From NCBI RefSeq assembly GCF_013410775.1, contig NZ_JACCFH010000001.1, positions 1,488,001 through 1,552,000 on the forward strand: a DNA stretch of 64,000 nucleotides, in the 5' to 3' direction. The notes beneath the pieces are model-generated. The model was given only the letters and a program-made list of their open reading frames with translations. It searched no databases and was not told where the DNA came from. A program made the translations under genes and the position numbers. Shown one piece after another: positions 24,213 to 32,418 of the stretch. This stretch comes from Sphaerotilus montanus. Lineage in GTDB: Bacteria; Pseudomonadota; Gammaproteobacteria; Burkholderiales; Burkholderiaceae_C. Numbering within the stretch: the stretch's first letter is position 1; each line of letters starts with the position of its first letter.

Positions 24213-24852
24213 GTTGCAGTTTCCTCTCCAGCACGCGGCTCCACCACGACAGCGGGAAGCACAGCGCGAAGTACATCAACGCCACACAGGCGTACACGGT
24301 GAAGGGACGGAAGGTGGCGTTGGTGATCATCGAGCCGGCCTTGGTCAGCTCGACGAAGCCGATGACCGAGGCCAGCGCCGTGCCCTTGACGACCTGCACC
24401 GCGAAGCCCACCGTCGGCGCGATCGCCAGCCGCAGCGCCTGCGGGCCGATGACGTGGCGCAGCTGTTCGCCCAGACTGAGCGCCAGGCTGTCGGCGGCCT
24501 CCCACTGCCCGCGCGGGATCGCCATGAAGCAGCCGCGCCAGATCTCGCTCAGGTAGGCGCTGCTGTAGAGCGTCAGCGCCACGCTGGCCGCCATCCAGGC
24601 CGACACGTTCCAGCCCAGCAGCGCCAGCCCGAAATAGGCCAGGAAGAGCTGCATCAGCAGCGGCGTGCCCTGGAACAGCGCCACATGGACCGCCCCGAAG
24701 GTCGCGGCGCCCGGCCAGCGTGCCAGCCGCGCCAGCAGCAGTGCGCCGCCCAGCAGCGCGCCGCCGACGAAGGCAACCAGCGACAGCGCCACCGTCCAGC
24801 GGGCCGCCAGCAGCAGGTTGCGCAGGATGTCCCACAGCGAGAAGTCGACCAC
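24202..24852 (-). CDS. Polar amino-acid ABC transporter permease (second subunit)
   Basis: This roughly 216-residue HisM/GlnP-type permease has five predicted membrane helices and the EAA-type loop (EAADSLALSLGEQLRHVIGPQ) that contacts the ATPase. A GTG at 24852, just after the stop of the preceding permease, gives a typical family N-terminus (DFSLWDILRNLLLAARW). An upstream GTG at 24870 would overlap the preceding gene by 17 bases and add six atypical residues. Substrate specificity cannot be read from the sequence. Confidence 0.9.
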   Translation of the reverse strand: MVDFSLWDILRNLLLAARWTVALSLVAFVGGALLGGALLLARLARWPGAATFGAVHVALFQGTPLLMQLFLAYFGLALLGWNVSAWMAASVALTLYSSAYLSEIWRGCFMAIPRGQWEAADSLALSLGEQLRHVIGPQALRLAIAPTVGFAVQVVKGTALASVIGFVELTKAGSMITNATFRPFTVYACVALMYFALCFPLSWWSRVLERKLQRVH

Positions 24853-24853
24853 C

Positions 24854-25540
24854 TCAGCGCCCCGCGCCACCCAGCGGCGCGACCCGGCCGAACACCCAGC
24901 GCGGCCCGAGCCAGTGCAGCGTCTGGCGCAGGACGATCGCCAGCAGCAGGTAGACCGCGGTCGCGAGGATCGTGGCCTCGAAGGCGCGGAAGTTGCGGCT
25001 GTGGACCAGGTTGGCGGCGTGGCTCAGCTCGGCGGTCGCGATCTGGCCGCACACGGCCGAACCCAGCATGACGATCACGATCTGGCCCACCATCGCCGGC
25101 CAGACCCGCCCGAGTGCCGGGGGCAGCACGATGCGGGTGAAGACCTGCAGGTCGGTCAGCGCCAGGCTGCGCGCGGCCTCGATCTGGCCGGGCGGCGTGC
25201 CCTCCAGCCCCGCCCGCACGATCTCGCCCGCGTAGGCGCCCAGGTTGAGGACCATCGCCAGCACCGAAGCCACCTCCGGCGACAGCCGCAAGCCCAGCCC
25301 CGGCAGGCCGAAGTAGAGAAAGAAGAGCTGCACGATGAAGGGCGTGTTGCGGATCAGCTCCACATAGCCCGCGGCCACCGCGCGCAGCCCGCGCCCGCCA
25401 TGCAGCCGCGCCCAGGCACAGCCGACCCCCAGCGCCGCACCCAGCACGGCGGCCACCACGGTCAGTCCGACCGTCATCCCCACGCCGCGCAGCAGCAGCG
25501 GCCACTCGGCCAGCACGGCCCCGAAATCGAGCGTGACCAT
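24854..25540 (-). CDS. Polar amino-acid ABC transporter permease (first subunit)
   Basis: This 228-residue HisQ/GlnP-type permease has five membrane helices and an EAA loop (IEAARSLALTDLQVFTRIVL). NTPFIVQLFFLYFGLPGLGL matches the family's NTPxxxQxxxxY region. The ATG start at 25540 lies 10 bases after the stop of the binding-protein gene. It forms a heterodimeric channel with the next gene product. Confidence 0.92.
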   Translation of the reverse strand: MVTLDFGAVLAEWPLLLRGVGMTVGLTVVAAVLGAALGVGCAWARLHGGRGLRAVAAGYVELIRNTPFIVQLFFLYFGLPGLGLRLSPEVASVLAMVLNLGAYAGEIVRAGLEGTPPGQIEAARSLALTDLQVFTRIVLPPALGRVWPAMVGQIVIVMLGSAVCGQIATAELSHAANLVHSRNFRAFEATILATAVYLLLAIVLRQTLHWLGPRWVFGRVAPLGGAGR

Positions 25541-25550
25541 GGCCGCGGCC

Positions 25551-26360
25551 TCACTGCGGCAGCTCGCCCGCGGGGCGGCCGAGCCAGCGCATCGCCATCT
25601 TGTCGAGGTCGCCCGAGGCCTTCGCCTGCGCCAGGATCTCGTTGACCTTCAGCCGCAGCTTGTCCTCGCCCTTGGCCACGCCGATGAAGTTGGGCGAGTC
25701 CTTGAGCACGAACTTGAATTCGGTGGCGAGCTGCGGGTTGCGCGCCATCAGGTTGCCAGCCACCGAGGCGCCGGTGGCGATCACCGGCACCTGGCCCGAG
25801 ACGAAGGCCGAGACGGTGGCGTTGTTGTCCTCGTAGCGCTTGATGTCGACGCTGGCCGGCGCGATCTTGCTCAGCTCCAGATCCTCCATGGCACCGCGGG
25901 TGACGGCCACGCTCTTGCCGGCCAGATCGGCGGCGGACTTGATCGACACGCTCCTGGCCGCGAACACCGCCTGGAAAAAGGGCGAGTAGGCGGCGGTGAA
26001 GTCGATCACCTTCTCGCGCTCGGCGTTCTTGCCCAGGGTCGAGATGACGAGGTCGGCCTTCTTCGTCTGCAGGTAGGGGATGCGGTTGGCGCTGGTCACC
26101 GGCACCAGCTCGACCTTCACGCCGAGCCTGGCAGCGATGTAGTGCGCCATGTCGATGTCCAGACCCTGCGGCTTCAGGTCGGTACCGACAAAGCCGTAGG
26201 GAGGAAAATCGGTGGGGATGGCGACGTTGATCTGCTTGCGGGCGGTGATGTCGTCGAGCGCAGTCTGGGCCTTCGACGTCACCGGCGCCAGGCAGAACAG
26301 GCAGGCGGCCGTGGCAGCCAGTCGAGCGAGGGCGTGGCGTCGGAACAGCGAACGAGGCAT
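25551..26360 (-). CDS. Periplasmic polar amino-acid-binding protein of the ABC importer
   Basis: This 269-residue solute-binding protein of family 3 (SBP_bac_3) has a signal peptide (MPRSLFRRHALARLAATAAC, cleavage probably after SKA). The mature part has ITARKQINVAIPTDFPPYGF, then QGLDIDMAHYIAARLGVKVE, then KKADLVISTLGKNAEREKVI. ATG 26360 is chosen over an in-frame start 31 residues upstream, because an AGGAG ribosome site lies nine bases before it and the signal peptide then fits. It is the first gene of the importer operon. Confidence 0.92.
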   Translation of the reverse strand: MPRSLFRRHALARLAATAACLFCLAPVTSKAQTALDDITARKQINVAIPTDFPPYGFVGTDLKPQGLDIDMAHYIAARLGVKVELVPVTSANRIPYLQTKKADLVISTLGKNAEREKVIDFTAAYSPFFQAVFAARSVSIKSAADLAGKSVAVTRGAMEDLELSKIAPASVDIKRYEDNNATVSAFVSGQVPVIATGASVAGNLMARNPQLATEFKFVLKDSPNFIGVAKGEDKLRLKVNEILAQAKASGDLDKMAMRWLGRPAGELPQ

Positions 26361-26536
26361 GGAAGCATCTCCTGCGGTGTATACAAAAGAGCCTTCCTGT
26401 TGCAAATTGCACGCCACCCTGCGCCAGCGCGGCACTGCACTGCGGGTGTGCATGTCCAGCGACCTGCAGGGCTGTCAGCTTCTGTCAGGTTGACACGGGT
26501 CCTGACACGCGATACTCGCCCATGCGAATGGTCTGA
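26361..26536. promoter_or_regulatory. Divergent region between amino-acid importer and CRP/FNR-type gene, with phased repeats
   Basis: Two CTGTCAG copies lie exactly ten bases apart (26472-26478 and 26482-26488), and an inverted CTGACA lies at 26502-26507. A TTGACA hexamer at 26490-26495 followed 15 bases later by GATACT (26511-26516) could be a weak promoter for the regulator gene, although the spacer is short. The repeats flank and overlap this promoter and could be an operator. No FNR-box (TTGAT-N4-ATCAA) is visible. Confidence 0.35.
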
Positions 26537-27334
26537 ATGACCGACCCCGACACCAGACCACAACAAGACCACGACACCATGGTCCAGCCTGCATTCACCG
26601 ACCCCCAGCCACTCCGGAACCATGCACGGGGCACTTACAACCCGCAGACCCAGGTCTGTGCGAGTTGTGGCGTGCGCCAGTTCGCGCTGTTCGGCGCACT
26701 CGACGAAGCCGCCCTGGCCCAGATCCACTACCGCATCGCCGACATCACGCTGGAGCCCGGCCAGACGCTCTACGCCGCGCAGGACAGCGGCAACGCCGTG
26801 TTCACGGTGCGCAGCGGCGTGCTGCGGCTGGAGCGCTCCAGCGAAGCGGGCGAACGCCGCATCCTGCGGCTGGCCGGACGCACCGATCTGCTCGGACTGG
26901 AGGCGATCCTGCACCAGACCTATGCAGCGGATGCCGTGGCGTGCACCGAGGTGCACGTCTGCCGCATTCCGAGGGCGCTGATCGACGAGCTGTCGGCGGA
27001 GCATGTCGAGATCACGCGCGACCTGATGAAGCGCTGGCAGCGCGCACTCGACGACGCCGACGAGTGGCTGACCGAACTGGCCCGCGGCCCGGCGCGCCAC
27101 CGCATGCTGCGGCTGCTGCTCAAGCTCAGCGAGTTCGGCGACGAGAACGGCTGCATCTGGATGCCGACGCGCCAGGAGATGGGCGCGATGCTGGACATGA
27201 CCTTCGAGACCGCCAGCCGGCTGGTCTCGGCGCTGCGCCGCGAAGGTGTGCTGCACGCCGTGGATGCGCGCCAGGCCAGGCTGGACATGGACGCGCTGAT
27301 GCGGGTGCTGAAGGAAGACAGCGCGTCGCGCTGA
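26537..27334 (+). CDS. CRP/FNR-family transcriptional regulator with atypical cysteine set
   Basis: This 265-residue regulator has a cyclic-nucleotide-binding-like beta roll (about 60-150), a dimer helix (150-185) and a winged helix-turn-helix (about 200-250). The recognition helix FETASRLVSALRR keeps the E-x-x-S-R pattern of FNR, so a TTGAT-like half-site is likely. Cysteines are at 41, 44, 136 and 142. True FNR has three N-terminal cysteines plus one internal, so this protein has one too few at the N-terminus, and Cys136/142 may substitute. An Fe-S, thiol or haem sensing role is possible but unproven. It is divergent from the amino-acid importer. Confidence 0.85.
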   Translation: MTDPDTRPQQDHDTMVQPAFTDPQPLRNHARGTYNPQTQVCASCGVRQFALFGALDEAALAQIHYRIADITLEPGQTLYAAQDSGNAVFTVRSGVLRLERSSEAGERRILRLAGRTDLLGLEAILHQTYAADAVACTEVHVCRIPRALIDELSAEHVEITRDLMKRWQRALDDADEWLTELARGPARHRMLRLLLKLSEFGDENGCIWMPTRQEMGAMLDMTFETASRLVSALRREGVLHAVDARQARLDMDALMRVLKEDSASR

Positions 27335-27425
27335 ACGACCCGGCACGGTCACCGACCTGTGGGCGCTACATCCGATGCAACTCGCAGTGGCGGGCACGCA
27401 CAGGTTGTCATCCAGGGCGGTATTT

Positions 27426-28010
27426 TCACTTCGGCAACGGCGGCTCCACGTACTTCTCCACCGTCGCACCGTCGATCGTGTAGCCGCTGACGCCCATGTC
27501 GGTGTCGCGGCGCTCGGTGCGCATCGTGCCCGTCACCCAGACGGTGTCCATGCTGCGCAGGCCCGTGGCAGGGATGGCGGCCTTCACATGCACGATCTGG
27601 TTGGCAGGCGGCGGCGGCGAGTGGACGCAGGCGCCGAAGTACGGCACGACCAGGAACTCCTTCCACTCGCCGCTCTGGCCCTCCAGCGGAACGAGGTAGC
27701 CGGGCAGCTTGACCTTCTTGCCGGCGAGTTCGGGGCGGATCGGTGCGTTGTCCCAGACCTCGCGGACCTCGCGCATCAGCGACGAGGTCTTCGGGTCGCC
27801 GTCCTGCAGACGGCTGAGGTCGCCCTTGCTGCGCAGGATCTTGCTCGGGTCCCAGCCGGGCGGGACGAGTTCTTCCCACTTGAGTTCACGCACGGCGCCC
27901 GGTTTGGCCGCGGTCTTCGCCGTGGACTTGTCCGGCGGGGACGCGGCCCCGGCCATCGGCGACGACAGGCCCAGTGCCAAGGCCAGCGCCAGGGGAAACA
28001 GTTTCAGCAT
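27426..28010 (-). CDS. DUF3299 periplasmic protein, last gene of the zinc operon (ZrgD/PA4066-like)
   Basis: This 194-residue exported protein has a signal peptide (MLKLFPLALALALGLSSPMA, cleavage probably after GAA) and a DUF3299 domain with LPGYLVPLEG, EFLVVPYFGACVHSPPPPAN and a VWVTGTM segment. The conserved Cys-x-His and the Pro run are family hallmarks; the biochemical role is unknown. ATG 28010 lies five bases after the permease stop. Homologues follow a DUF2796 protein and an ABC pair in zinc-starvation operons of Vibrio (zrg) and Pseudomonas (PA4063-PA4066), and the same order is seen here. Confidence 0.85.
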   Translation of the reverse strand: MLKLFPLALALALGLSSPMAGAASPPDKSTAKTAAKPGAVRELKWEELVPPGWDPSKILRSKGDLSRLQDGDPKTSSLMREVREVWDNAPIRPELAGKKVKLPGYLVPLEGQSGEWKEFLVVPYFGACVHSPPPPANQIVHVKAAIPATGLRSMDTVWVTGTMRTERRDTDMGVSGYTIDGATVEKYVEPPLPK

Positions 28011-28015
28011 CACGG

Positions 28016-29290
28016 TCAGATCCTCGGTGACAGCCCGTCGGCCAGCGACAGGCGATACGCACGATAGCCCGGAACCAGGCTCGCCAGCCAGCCCCCCATC
28101 AGCAAGCCGCAAAGCAGCGTCCACTCGCCCGGCCCCGGCCAGCCCAGCCGCAGCGCCACGCCCCAGTGCAGCCCGGCCCAGTCGCCCAGCGCCGCGATCA
28201 GCCCGTAACAGGCCACCGCGCCAAGCACGACCCCCAGCCCGGTGACCAGCGCGCCCTCCACCGCCAGCAGCCCCAGCATCTGCCACGGCCCCGCGCCCAC
28301 CGAGCGCAGGATCGCCAGCTCGCGCCGCCGCTCGTTCAGTCCGGCCATGATCACCGCCATCAGCCCGGCCAGGCTCACCACCGACACCAGCACGCTCACC
28401 GCCAGCAGCGCCTGCTCACCCGCGCCGACGACCTCCCACAGCTCGTCCAGCGCCACGCCCGGCAGCACCGCCATCAGCGCCTCGTCCGGGTAACCCGACA
28501 CCCAGCGCTGCACCGAGAACACCGCGGCGCGGTTCTTCAGCCCGACCAGTGCAGCGGTCACGCTGCGCGGCGTCAGGTCTTGCGCGAGCGCGGCGTCGGC
28601 GGTGACGGCCATGCCGGGCATCGGCGCGCCCGCGACCCAGTCGAGGTGGATCGCCTCCATGCCGCTGAGCGGGATGTGGACCGAGCGATCGACCGGCGTG
28701 CCGGTGCGCTGCAGGAGGCCGACGACGGTGAACGGCTTGTCCACGTGGTCGTTGGCCGCGAACGCACCGTCGCCGTGGCTCAGCACGATCTTCTGGCCGA
28801 TCGTGTACCCGAGCCGCTCGGCCACCTCGGCCCCGAGCACGGCCTCGTAGACCTGGTCGTTGCCGGCGCCGAACGGCCGGCCCTGCACCAGCACCAGGGG
28901 CTGCCGCTCGCCATGGCGGAAATGCTCGAAATAGCCCGGCGTGGTACCGATCACCGAGAAGCCGCGGTGCGTGTCGCCCAGCGAGATCGGCACGACCCAG
29001 GCCACCTGCCGCTGTTTCGCCAGCGCCTGCACGCTGTCCCAGCGGATGTTGTTGGTCGCGCTGCCGAGGCGGAAGACCGAGTACAGCAGCAGCTGCACCG
29101 AGCCGGTGCGCGCGCCGACGATCAGGTCGGTGCCGGACACCGACTGCGAGAAGTTGTGGCGCACGTCCTGGCGCACACGCTCGATGCCCAGCAGCAGGAA
29201 GGTGGACAGCGCGATCGACGCCACGATCAGCCCGAGGACGAAGCGGCGGTTCCAGGCGCTGCGGGCGGCGAGGTGGAGCAAGGCGGTCAT
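28016..29290 (-). CDS. FtsX/MacB-type ABC permease of the zinc-linked ABC system
   Basis: This 424-residue permease has one N-terminal helix (FVLGLIVASIALSTFLLLGI), a large periplasmic domain (about 45-280), and three C-terminal helices with the FtsX-domain segment GLNERRRELAILRSVGAGPW. ATG 29290 overlaps the ATPase stop by four bases (ATGA). It belongs to the LolC/MacB architecture, which acts on periplasmic substrates rather than conducting ions directly. With its ATPase, DUF2796 and DUF3299 neighbours it matches the zinc-regulated ZrgBC pair, so a role in zinc acquisition is probable though mechanistically unclear. Confidence 0.88.
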   Translation of the reverse strand: MTALLHLAARSAWNRRFVLGLIVASIALSTFLLLGIERVRQDVRHNFSQSVSGTDLIVGARTGSVQLLLYSVFRLGSATNNIRWDSVQALAKQRQVAWVVPISLGDTHRGFSVIGTTPGYFEHFRHGERQPLVLVQGRPFGAGNDQVYEAVLGAEVAERLGYTIGQKIVLSHGDGAFAANDHVDKPFTVVGLLQRTGTPVDRSVHIPLSGMEAIHLDWVAGAPMPGMAVTADAALAQDLTPRSVTAALVGLKNRAAVFSVQRWVSGYPDEALMAVLPGVALDELWEVVGAGEQALLAVSVLVSVVSLAGLMAVIMAGLNERRRELAILRSVGAGPWQMLGLLAVEGALVTGLGVVLGAVACYGLIAALGDWAGLHWGVALRLGWPGPGEWTLLCGLLMGGWLASLVPGYRAYRLSLADGLSPRI

Positions 29291-30021
29291 GCGGCGCCCT
29301 CCTCGGCCGTGTGCTGCGCGGCGCGGTTGAGTTGCGGCAGGTCGACGTGGCGGGAGAACTGCGCCGCCAGCCGCGCATCGTGGCTGACCAGCACCAGCGC
29401 GCTGCCGGCCTCGGCGCAGGCGCCCAGCAGCAGCGCGAGGTAGCGGTCGCGCAGCGCCTCGTCGAGCGCGGAGGTCGGCTCGTCGGCGATGACGAGTTCG
29501 GGGCGGCCGAGCAGCGCACGTGCGGTGGCGACCCGCTGCTGCTGACCGACCGACAGCTCGGCGGCGCGGCGGCCCCAGAGCGTGCGGTCGAGCTGCAGCG
29601 CGTCCAGCAAACGCTCGGCCTCGGCACCGGACGAGCCGGCAGCCGCGCACGCACGGGCCGACCGCAGCGCGGAGAAGCGGCTCGGCAGCAGCACGTTGTC
29701 GCGCACGGACAGGTAGGGCAGCAGATTGAACTGCTGGAAGATGTAGCCGACGTGGTCGGCACGCTGGCGGTCGCGGCGGCTGGCGGACAGCGTGCGCCAG
29801 TCCTGGCCGAGCAGGCTCGCCGTGCCGTGGTCCGCCACCAGCACCCCGGCCAGCAGCGACAGCAGCGTGCTCTTGCCACAGCCGCTCGGCCCGCGCAGGA
29901 ACAGCGCCTCGCCGGGCGCCACGTCGAAGGCGGCGATGTCGAGCTGGTCACGCGCACTGCCCGGCCAGCGGTAGCGCAGGTCGCGCAGACTCAGCAGCGG
30001 CACGGTCGCCCCGGCCGACAT
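29287..30021 (-). CDS. LolD/MacB-type ABC transporter ATP-binding protein
   Basis: This 244-residue ATPase has Walker A GPSGCGKSTLLSLLAG, Q-loop IFQQFNLLPYLSV, a signature that reads LSVGQQQRVATARALL (Val replaces the first Gly), Walker B LVIADEPTSALDE and H-loop VSHDARLA. It partners with the FtsX-type permease downstream (ATGA overlap). Its start codon shares one base with the stop of the DUF2796 gene (TGATG), tying it into the zinc operon. Confidence 0.92.
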   Translation of the reverse strand: MSAGATVPLLSLRDLRYRWPGSARDQLDIAAFDVAPGEALFLRGPSGCGKSTLLSLLAGVLVADHGTASLLGQDWRTLSASRRDRQRADHVGYIFQQFNLLPYLSVRDNVLLPSRFSALRSARACAAAGSSGAEAERLLDALQLDRTLWGRRAAELSVGQQQRVATARALLGRPELVIADEPTSALDEALRDRYLALLLGACAEAGSALVLVSHDARLAAQFSRHVDLPQLNRAAQHTAEEGAA

Positions 30022-30575
30022 CAGCGGCCCCAGGTCAGCGTTTGCGCGGGGCGCTTGAGCGTCTGCTTGAACTGGCCCTGCGGCGTGACGACCTGTGCCT
30101 GCAGGCGCTGGATGCGCTTGAAGCGGGTCATCAGCCCGCTCAGGTCGATGCGGCGCAGTTGCTCGGGCTTGGCGCAGGTGAACTCGGCGGTGGCGTCCAG
30201 GTCGGCGTGTTCACCGACCTTGGCCCCGGGCTGCAGGGCCTCGGAGTCGGCGGTGGCGGACTTGAAGACACAGCCAGCCGCCGCGTCCGGTGCGAAGAGC
30301 GCGTTGCCCCGCAAGGCGGTCAGCGCGTCCTGTGCGGCCTGCTTCTCGCTCGCGGTGCGCGGCGCGCGCTCGAACCCCAGGATGCTGTCGAGCGGGGCTT
30401 CCAGCGCGATGGACAGTGTCGGGCCGTCCAGCGCGACCTCCAGTTGCACGGCACCATGCACGTGGGCCTGGGCATGTTCGTGCCCATGGTCATGTGCACC
30501 CGCCGCCAGCACGGGCGCAGCGCCCAGCACCAGCCCAGCCGTGACCAGCCATCGGTTCAGCGTCTTCATCATCAT
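30021..30575 (-). CDS. DUF2796 zinc-linked periplasmic protein (ZrgA-like)
   Basis: This 184-residue protein has a signal peptide ending near VLAAGAHD, followed by a histidine-rich stretch (HDHGHEHAQAHVHG) that would bind zinc, and then the DUF2796 body with VALDGPTLSIALEAPLDSIL. It is similar in layout to ZrgA of Vibrio cholerae and PA4063 of Pseudomonas, which are induced under zinc limitation. Three consecutive ATG codons are present; the first (30575) overlaps the ZnuA stop as ATGA. It probably captures periplasmic zinc for this locus. Confidence 0.87.
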   Translation of the reverse strand: MMMKTLNRWLVTAGLVLGAAPVLAAGAHDHGHEHAQAHVHGAVQLEVALDGPTLSIALEAPLDSILGFERAPRTASEKQAAQDALTALRGNALFAPDAAAGCVFKSATADSEALQPGAKVGEHADLDATAEFTCAKPEQLRRIDLSGLMTRFKRIQRLQAQVVTPQGQFKQTLKRPAQTLTWGR

Positions 30576-31519
30576 GGACTCCTGCGCAGCCCCGCCAGCA
30601 GGGTCTGCGCGTTGTGGTGAAACAGCTTGAGGTAGGTGTCGGCGGCCGTGCCCGGGGCAGACAGCGCGTCGGAATACAGCGTGCCGCCGACCACCGCGCC
30701 GGTTTCCCTGGCGATGCGCTGCACCAGCCGCGGGTCCGAGATGTTCTCGACGAACAGCGCCGTCGCCCGCTGCGCGCGGATCTGGCGGATCAGCCGCGCC
30801 ACGTCGGCGGCGGAAGGCTCGCTGTCGGTGTTCCAGCGCTGGGCCGACAGGAACTCGATGCCATACGCCGCCGCGAAATGGCCGAACGCATCGTGCGAGG
30901 TGACCACCCGGCGGCGGTCGGCCGGGATGGCGGCGAAGTCGGCGCGGATCTGGCGGTCCAGCGCGTCGATCTGGGCGGTGTAGGCCGCGGCACGCTCGCG
31001 CAGCGCGGCAGCCTGTTCGGGGCGCGCGGCCACCAGGGCATCCCGGATCCGGGCGACGTAGTGGCGGGCATTGGCCAGGTCTTGCCAGGCGTGCGGGTCC
31101 GCGGTCTCGTGGCCATGGTCGTGACCTGGGCTGTGACCCGGTGCCGCCTTGCGCGCCGGCAGTCCGTCGCTGCACACCAGCACCGGCCCCTTGAACCCGG
31201 AGGACTTGACGAGGCGGGTCAGCCAGCCCTCGAAATGCAGCCCGTTGACCACGACGAGGTCGGCCTGCGCCACGCGCTTGACATCGGCAGGCGCAGGCTG
31301 GAACACATGGGCGTCGGAATCCGGACCCACCAGGGCGGACACCTCGACCACCGGCCCGCCCACCTGTGCCACCAGATCCGCCAGGATCGAGAAGCTGGTG
31401 ACCACGCGCAGGGGACGCGCCTGGGCGTGCACACCTGTGGCCAAGGGCGCCGTGGCCATGGCAGCGGTCACTCCCAGCCATCGGCGGCGGGAGCAGAGAA
31501 CATCGAACACCAGCGGCAT
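30572..31519 (-). CDS. znuA: Zinc ABC transporter substrate-binding protein ZnuA
   Basis: This roughly 315-residue metal-binding lipocalin-free cluster A-I binding protein has a signal peptide ending at VHAQA. The metal ligands are visible: His in PDSDAHVFQPAPADV, the His/Asp-rich loop GHSPGHDHGHETADPH, VVTSHDAFGHFAAAYG, and a C-terminal Asp in GGTLYSDALS. The His-rich loop points to zinc. ATG 31519 lies just after the permease stop; a TTG at 31525 that overlaps that stop (TTGA) is an alternative. It is part of the zur-znu operon. Confidence 0.92.
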   Translation of the reverse strand: MPLVFDVLCSRRRWLGVTAAMATAPLATGVHAQARPLRVVTSFSILADLVAQVGGPVVEVSALVGPDSDAHVFQPAPADVKRVAQADLVVVNGLHFEGWLTRLVKSSGFKGPVLVCSDGLPARKAAPGHSPGHDHGHETADPHAWQDLANARHYVARIRDALVAARPEQAAALRERAAAYTAQIDALDRQIRADFAAIPADRRRVVTSHDAFGHFAAAYGIEFLSAQRWNTDSEPSAADVARLIRQIRAQRATALFVENISDPRLVQRIARETGAVVGGTLYSDALSAPGTAADTYLKLFHHNAQTLLAGLRRSP

Positions 31520-31521
31520 GG

Positions 31522-32418
31522 TCAACTCGCAGACGGGGAAGAAGCGTTCGGCACCCGGCTGCGCAGCAGCCCGTCATGGTGTCCGAACAACAGGGAAACC
31601 AGATACAGCGCACCCGCCACCAGCACGATGGCCGGCCCGGATGGCAAATCGGCATGGAAGGACAGCAGCAGCCCGATCCAGCCCGAGACCATCGCGAACA
31701 CGGTCGCCAGCAGCGCGAGGTGACCCAGGTCGCGCACCCAGAAGCGCGCCGCGATGGCCGGCACCATCATCAGCCCGACCGCCATCAGCGTGCCCATCGC
31801 CTGGAAGCCGCCGACGAGGTTGGCCACCGTCAGCACCAGCAGCACGTTGTGGCTCAGTGCACCGGGGCCGCCCACCGAGCGCAGGAAGGTGGCGTCGAAG
31901 CTCTCGACCACCAGCGGCCGGTACAGCAGCGCCAGCACCAGCAGCGTCACGCTGGCGATGGCGGCCACCAGCACCAGCGCCGCGTCGTCCACCGCCAGCA
32001 CGCTGCCGAAGAGCACGTGGATCAGGTCGATGCTGCTGCCATGCGTGGAGATGAGCAGGACACCCAGTGCCAGTGCAATCAAATAGAAGGCGGCGAAGCT
32101 GGCGTCCTCGCGCTGGCCCGTGCGGCGTGTCACCGCGCCTGCGCCAAGGGCGACCAGCAGCGCCGCGACAAAGCCGCCAATGCTCATGGCGGTCAGCGAC
32201 AGGCCCGCCACCAGGTAGCCGATGGCCGCACCCGGCAGCAGCGCGTGGGCCATCGCGTCGCCCATCAGGCTCATGCGCCGCAGCACGAGCAGGCAGCCCA
32301 GCGGTGCCGCGCCCATCGACAGCGCCACCACGGCGACCAGCGCCCGGCGCATGAAACCGAATTCGAGGAAGGGCTGGAACAGCAGCGCGGACCAGTCGCC
32401 CGGACCCGGCAGTGTCAT
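31522..32418 (-). CDS. znuB: Zinc ABC transporter permease ZnuB
   Basis: This 298-residue ABC-3-family permease has seven or eight membrane helices, including LRRMSLMGDAMAHALLPGAAIGY-type family signature (MSLMGDAMAHALLPGAA), and the ATPase-contact segment near FDATFLRSVGG. ATG 32418 overlaps the ZnuC stop by four bases (ATGA). The ABC-3 family carries Zn, Mn or Fe; zinc is inferred from the His-rich ZnuA, the linked Zur regulator and the ZrgA-like gene. Confidence 0.92.
   Translation of the reverse strand: MTLPGPGDWSALLFQPFLEFGFMRRALVAVVALSMGAAPLGCLLVLRRMSLMGDAMAHALLPGAAIGYLVAGLSLTAMSIGGFVAALLVALGAGAVTRRTGQREDASFAAFYLIALALGVLLISTHGSSIDLIHVLFGSVLAVDDAALVLVAAIASVTLLVLALLYRPLVVESFDATFLRSVGGPGALSHNVLLVLTVANLVGGFQAMGTLMAVGLMMVPAIAARFWVRDLGHLALLATVFAMVSGWIGLLLSFHADLPSGPAIVLVAGALYLVSLLFGHHDGLLRSRVPNASSPSAS

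Noticed and set aside
26490-26516. Strong sigma-70 promoter for the CRP/FNR-type gene
   Set aside because: The -35 is perfect, but the best -10 is only 15 bases away and matches four of six positions, so it is kept only as a weak candidate.
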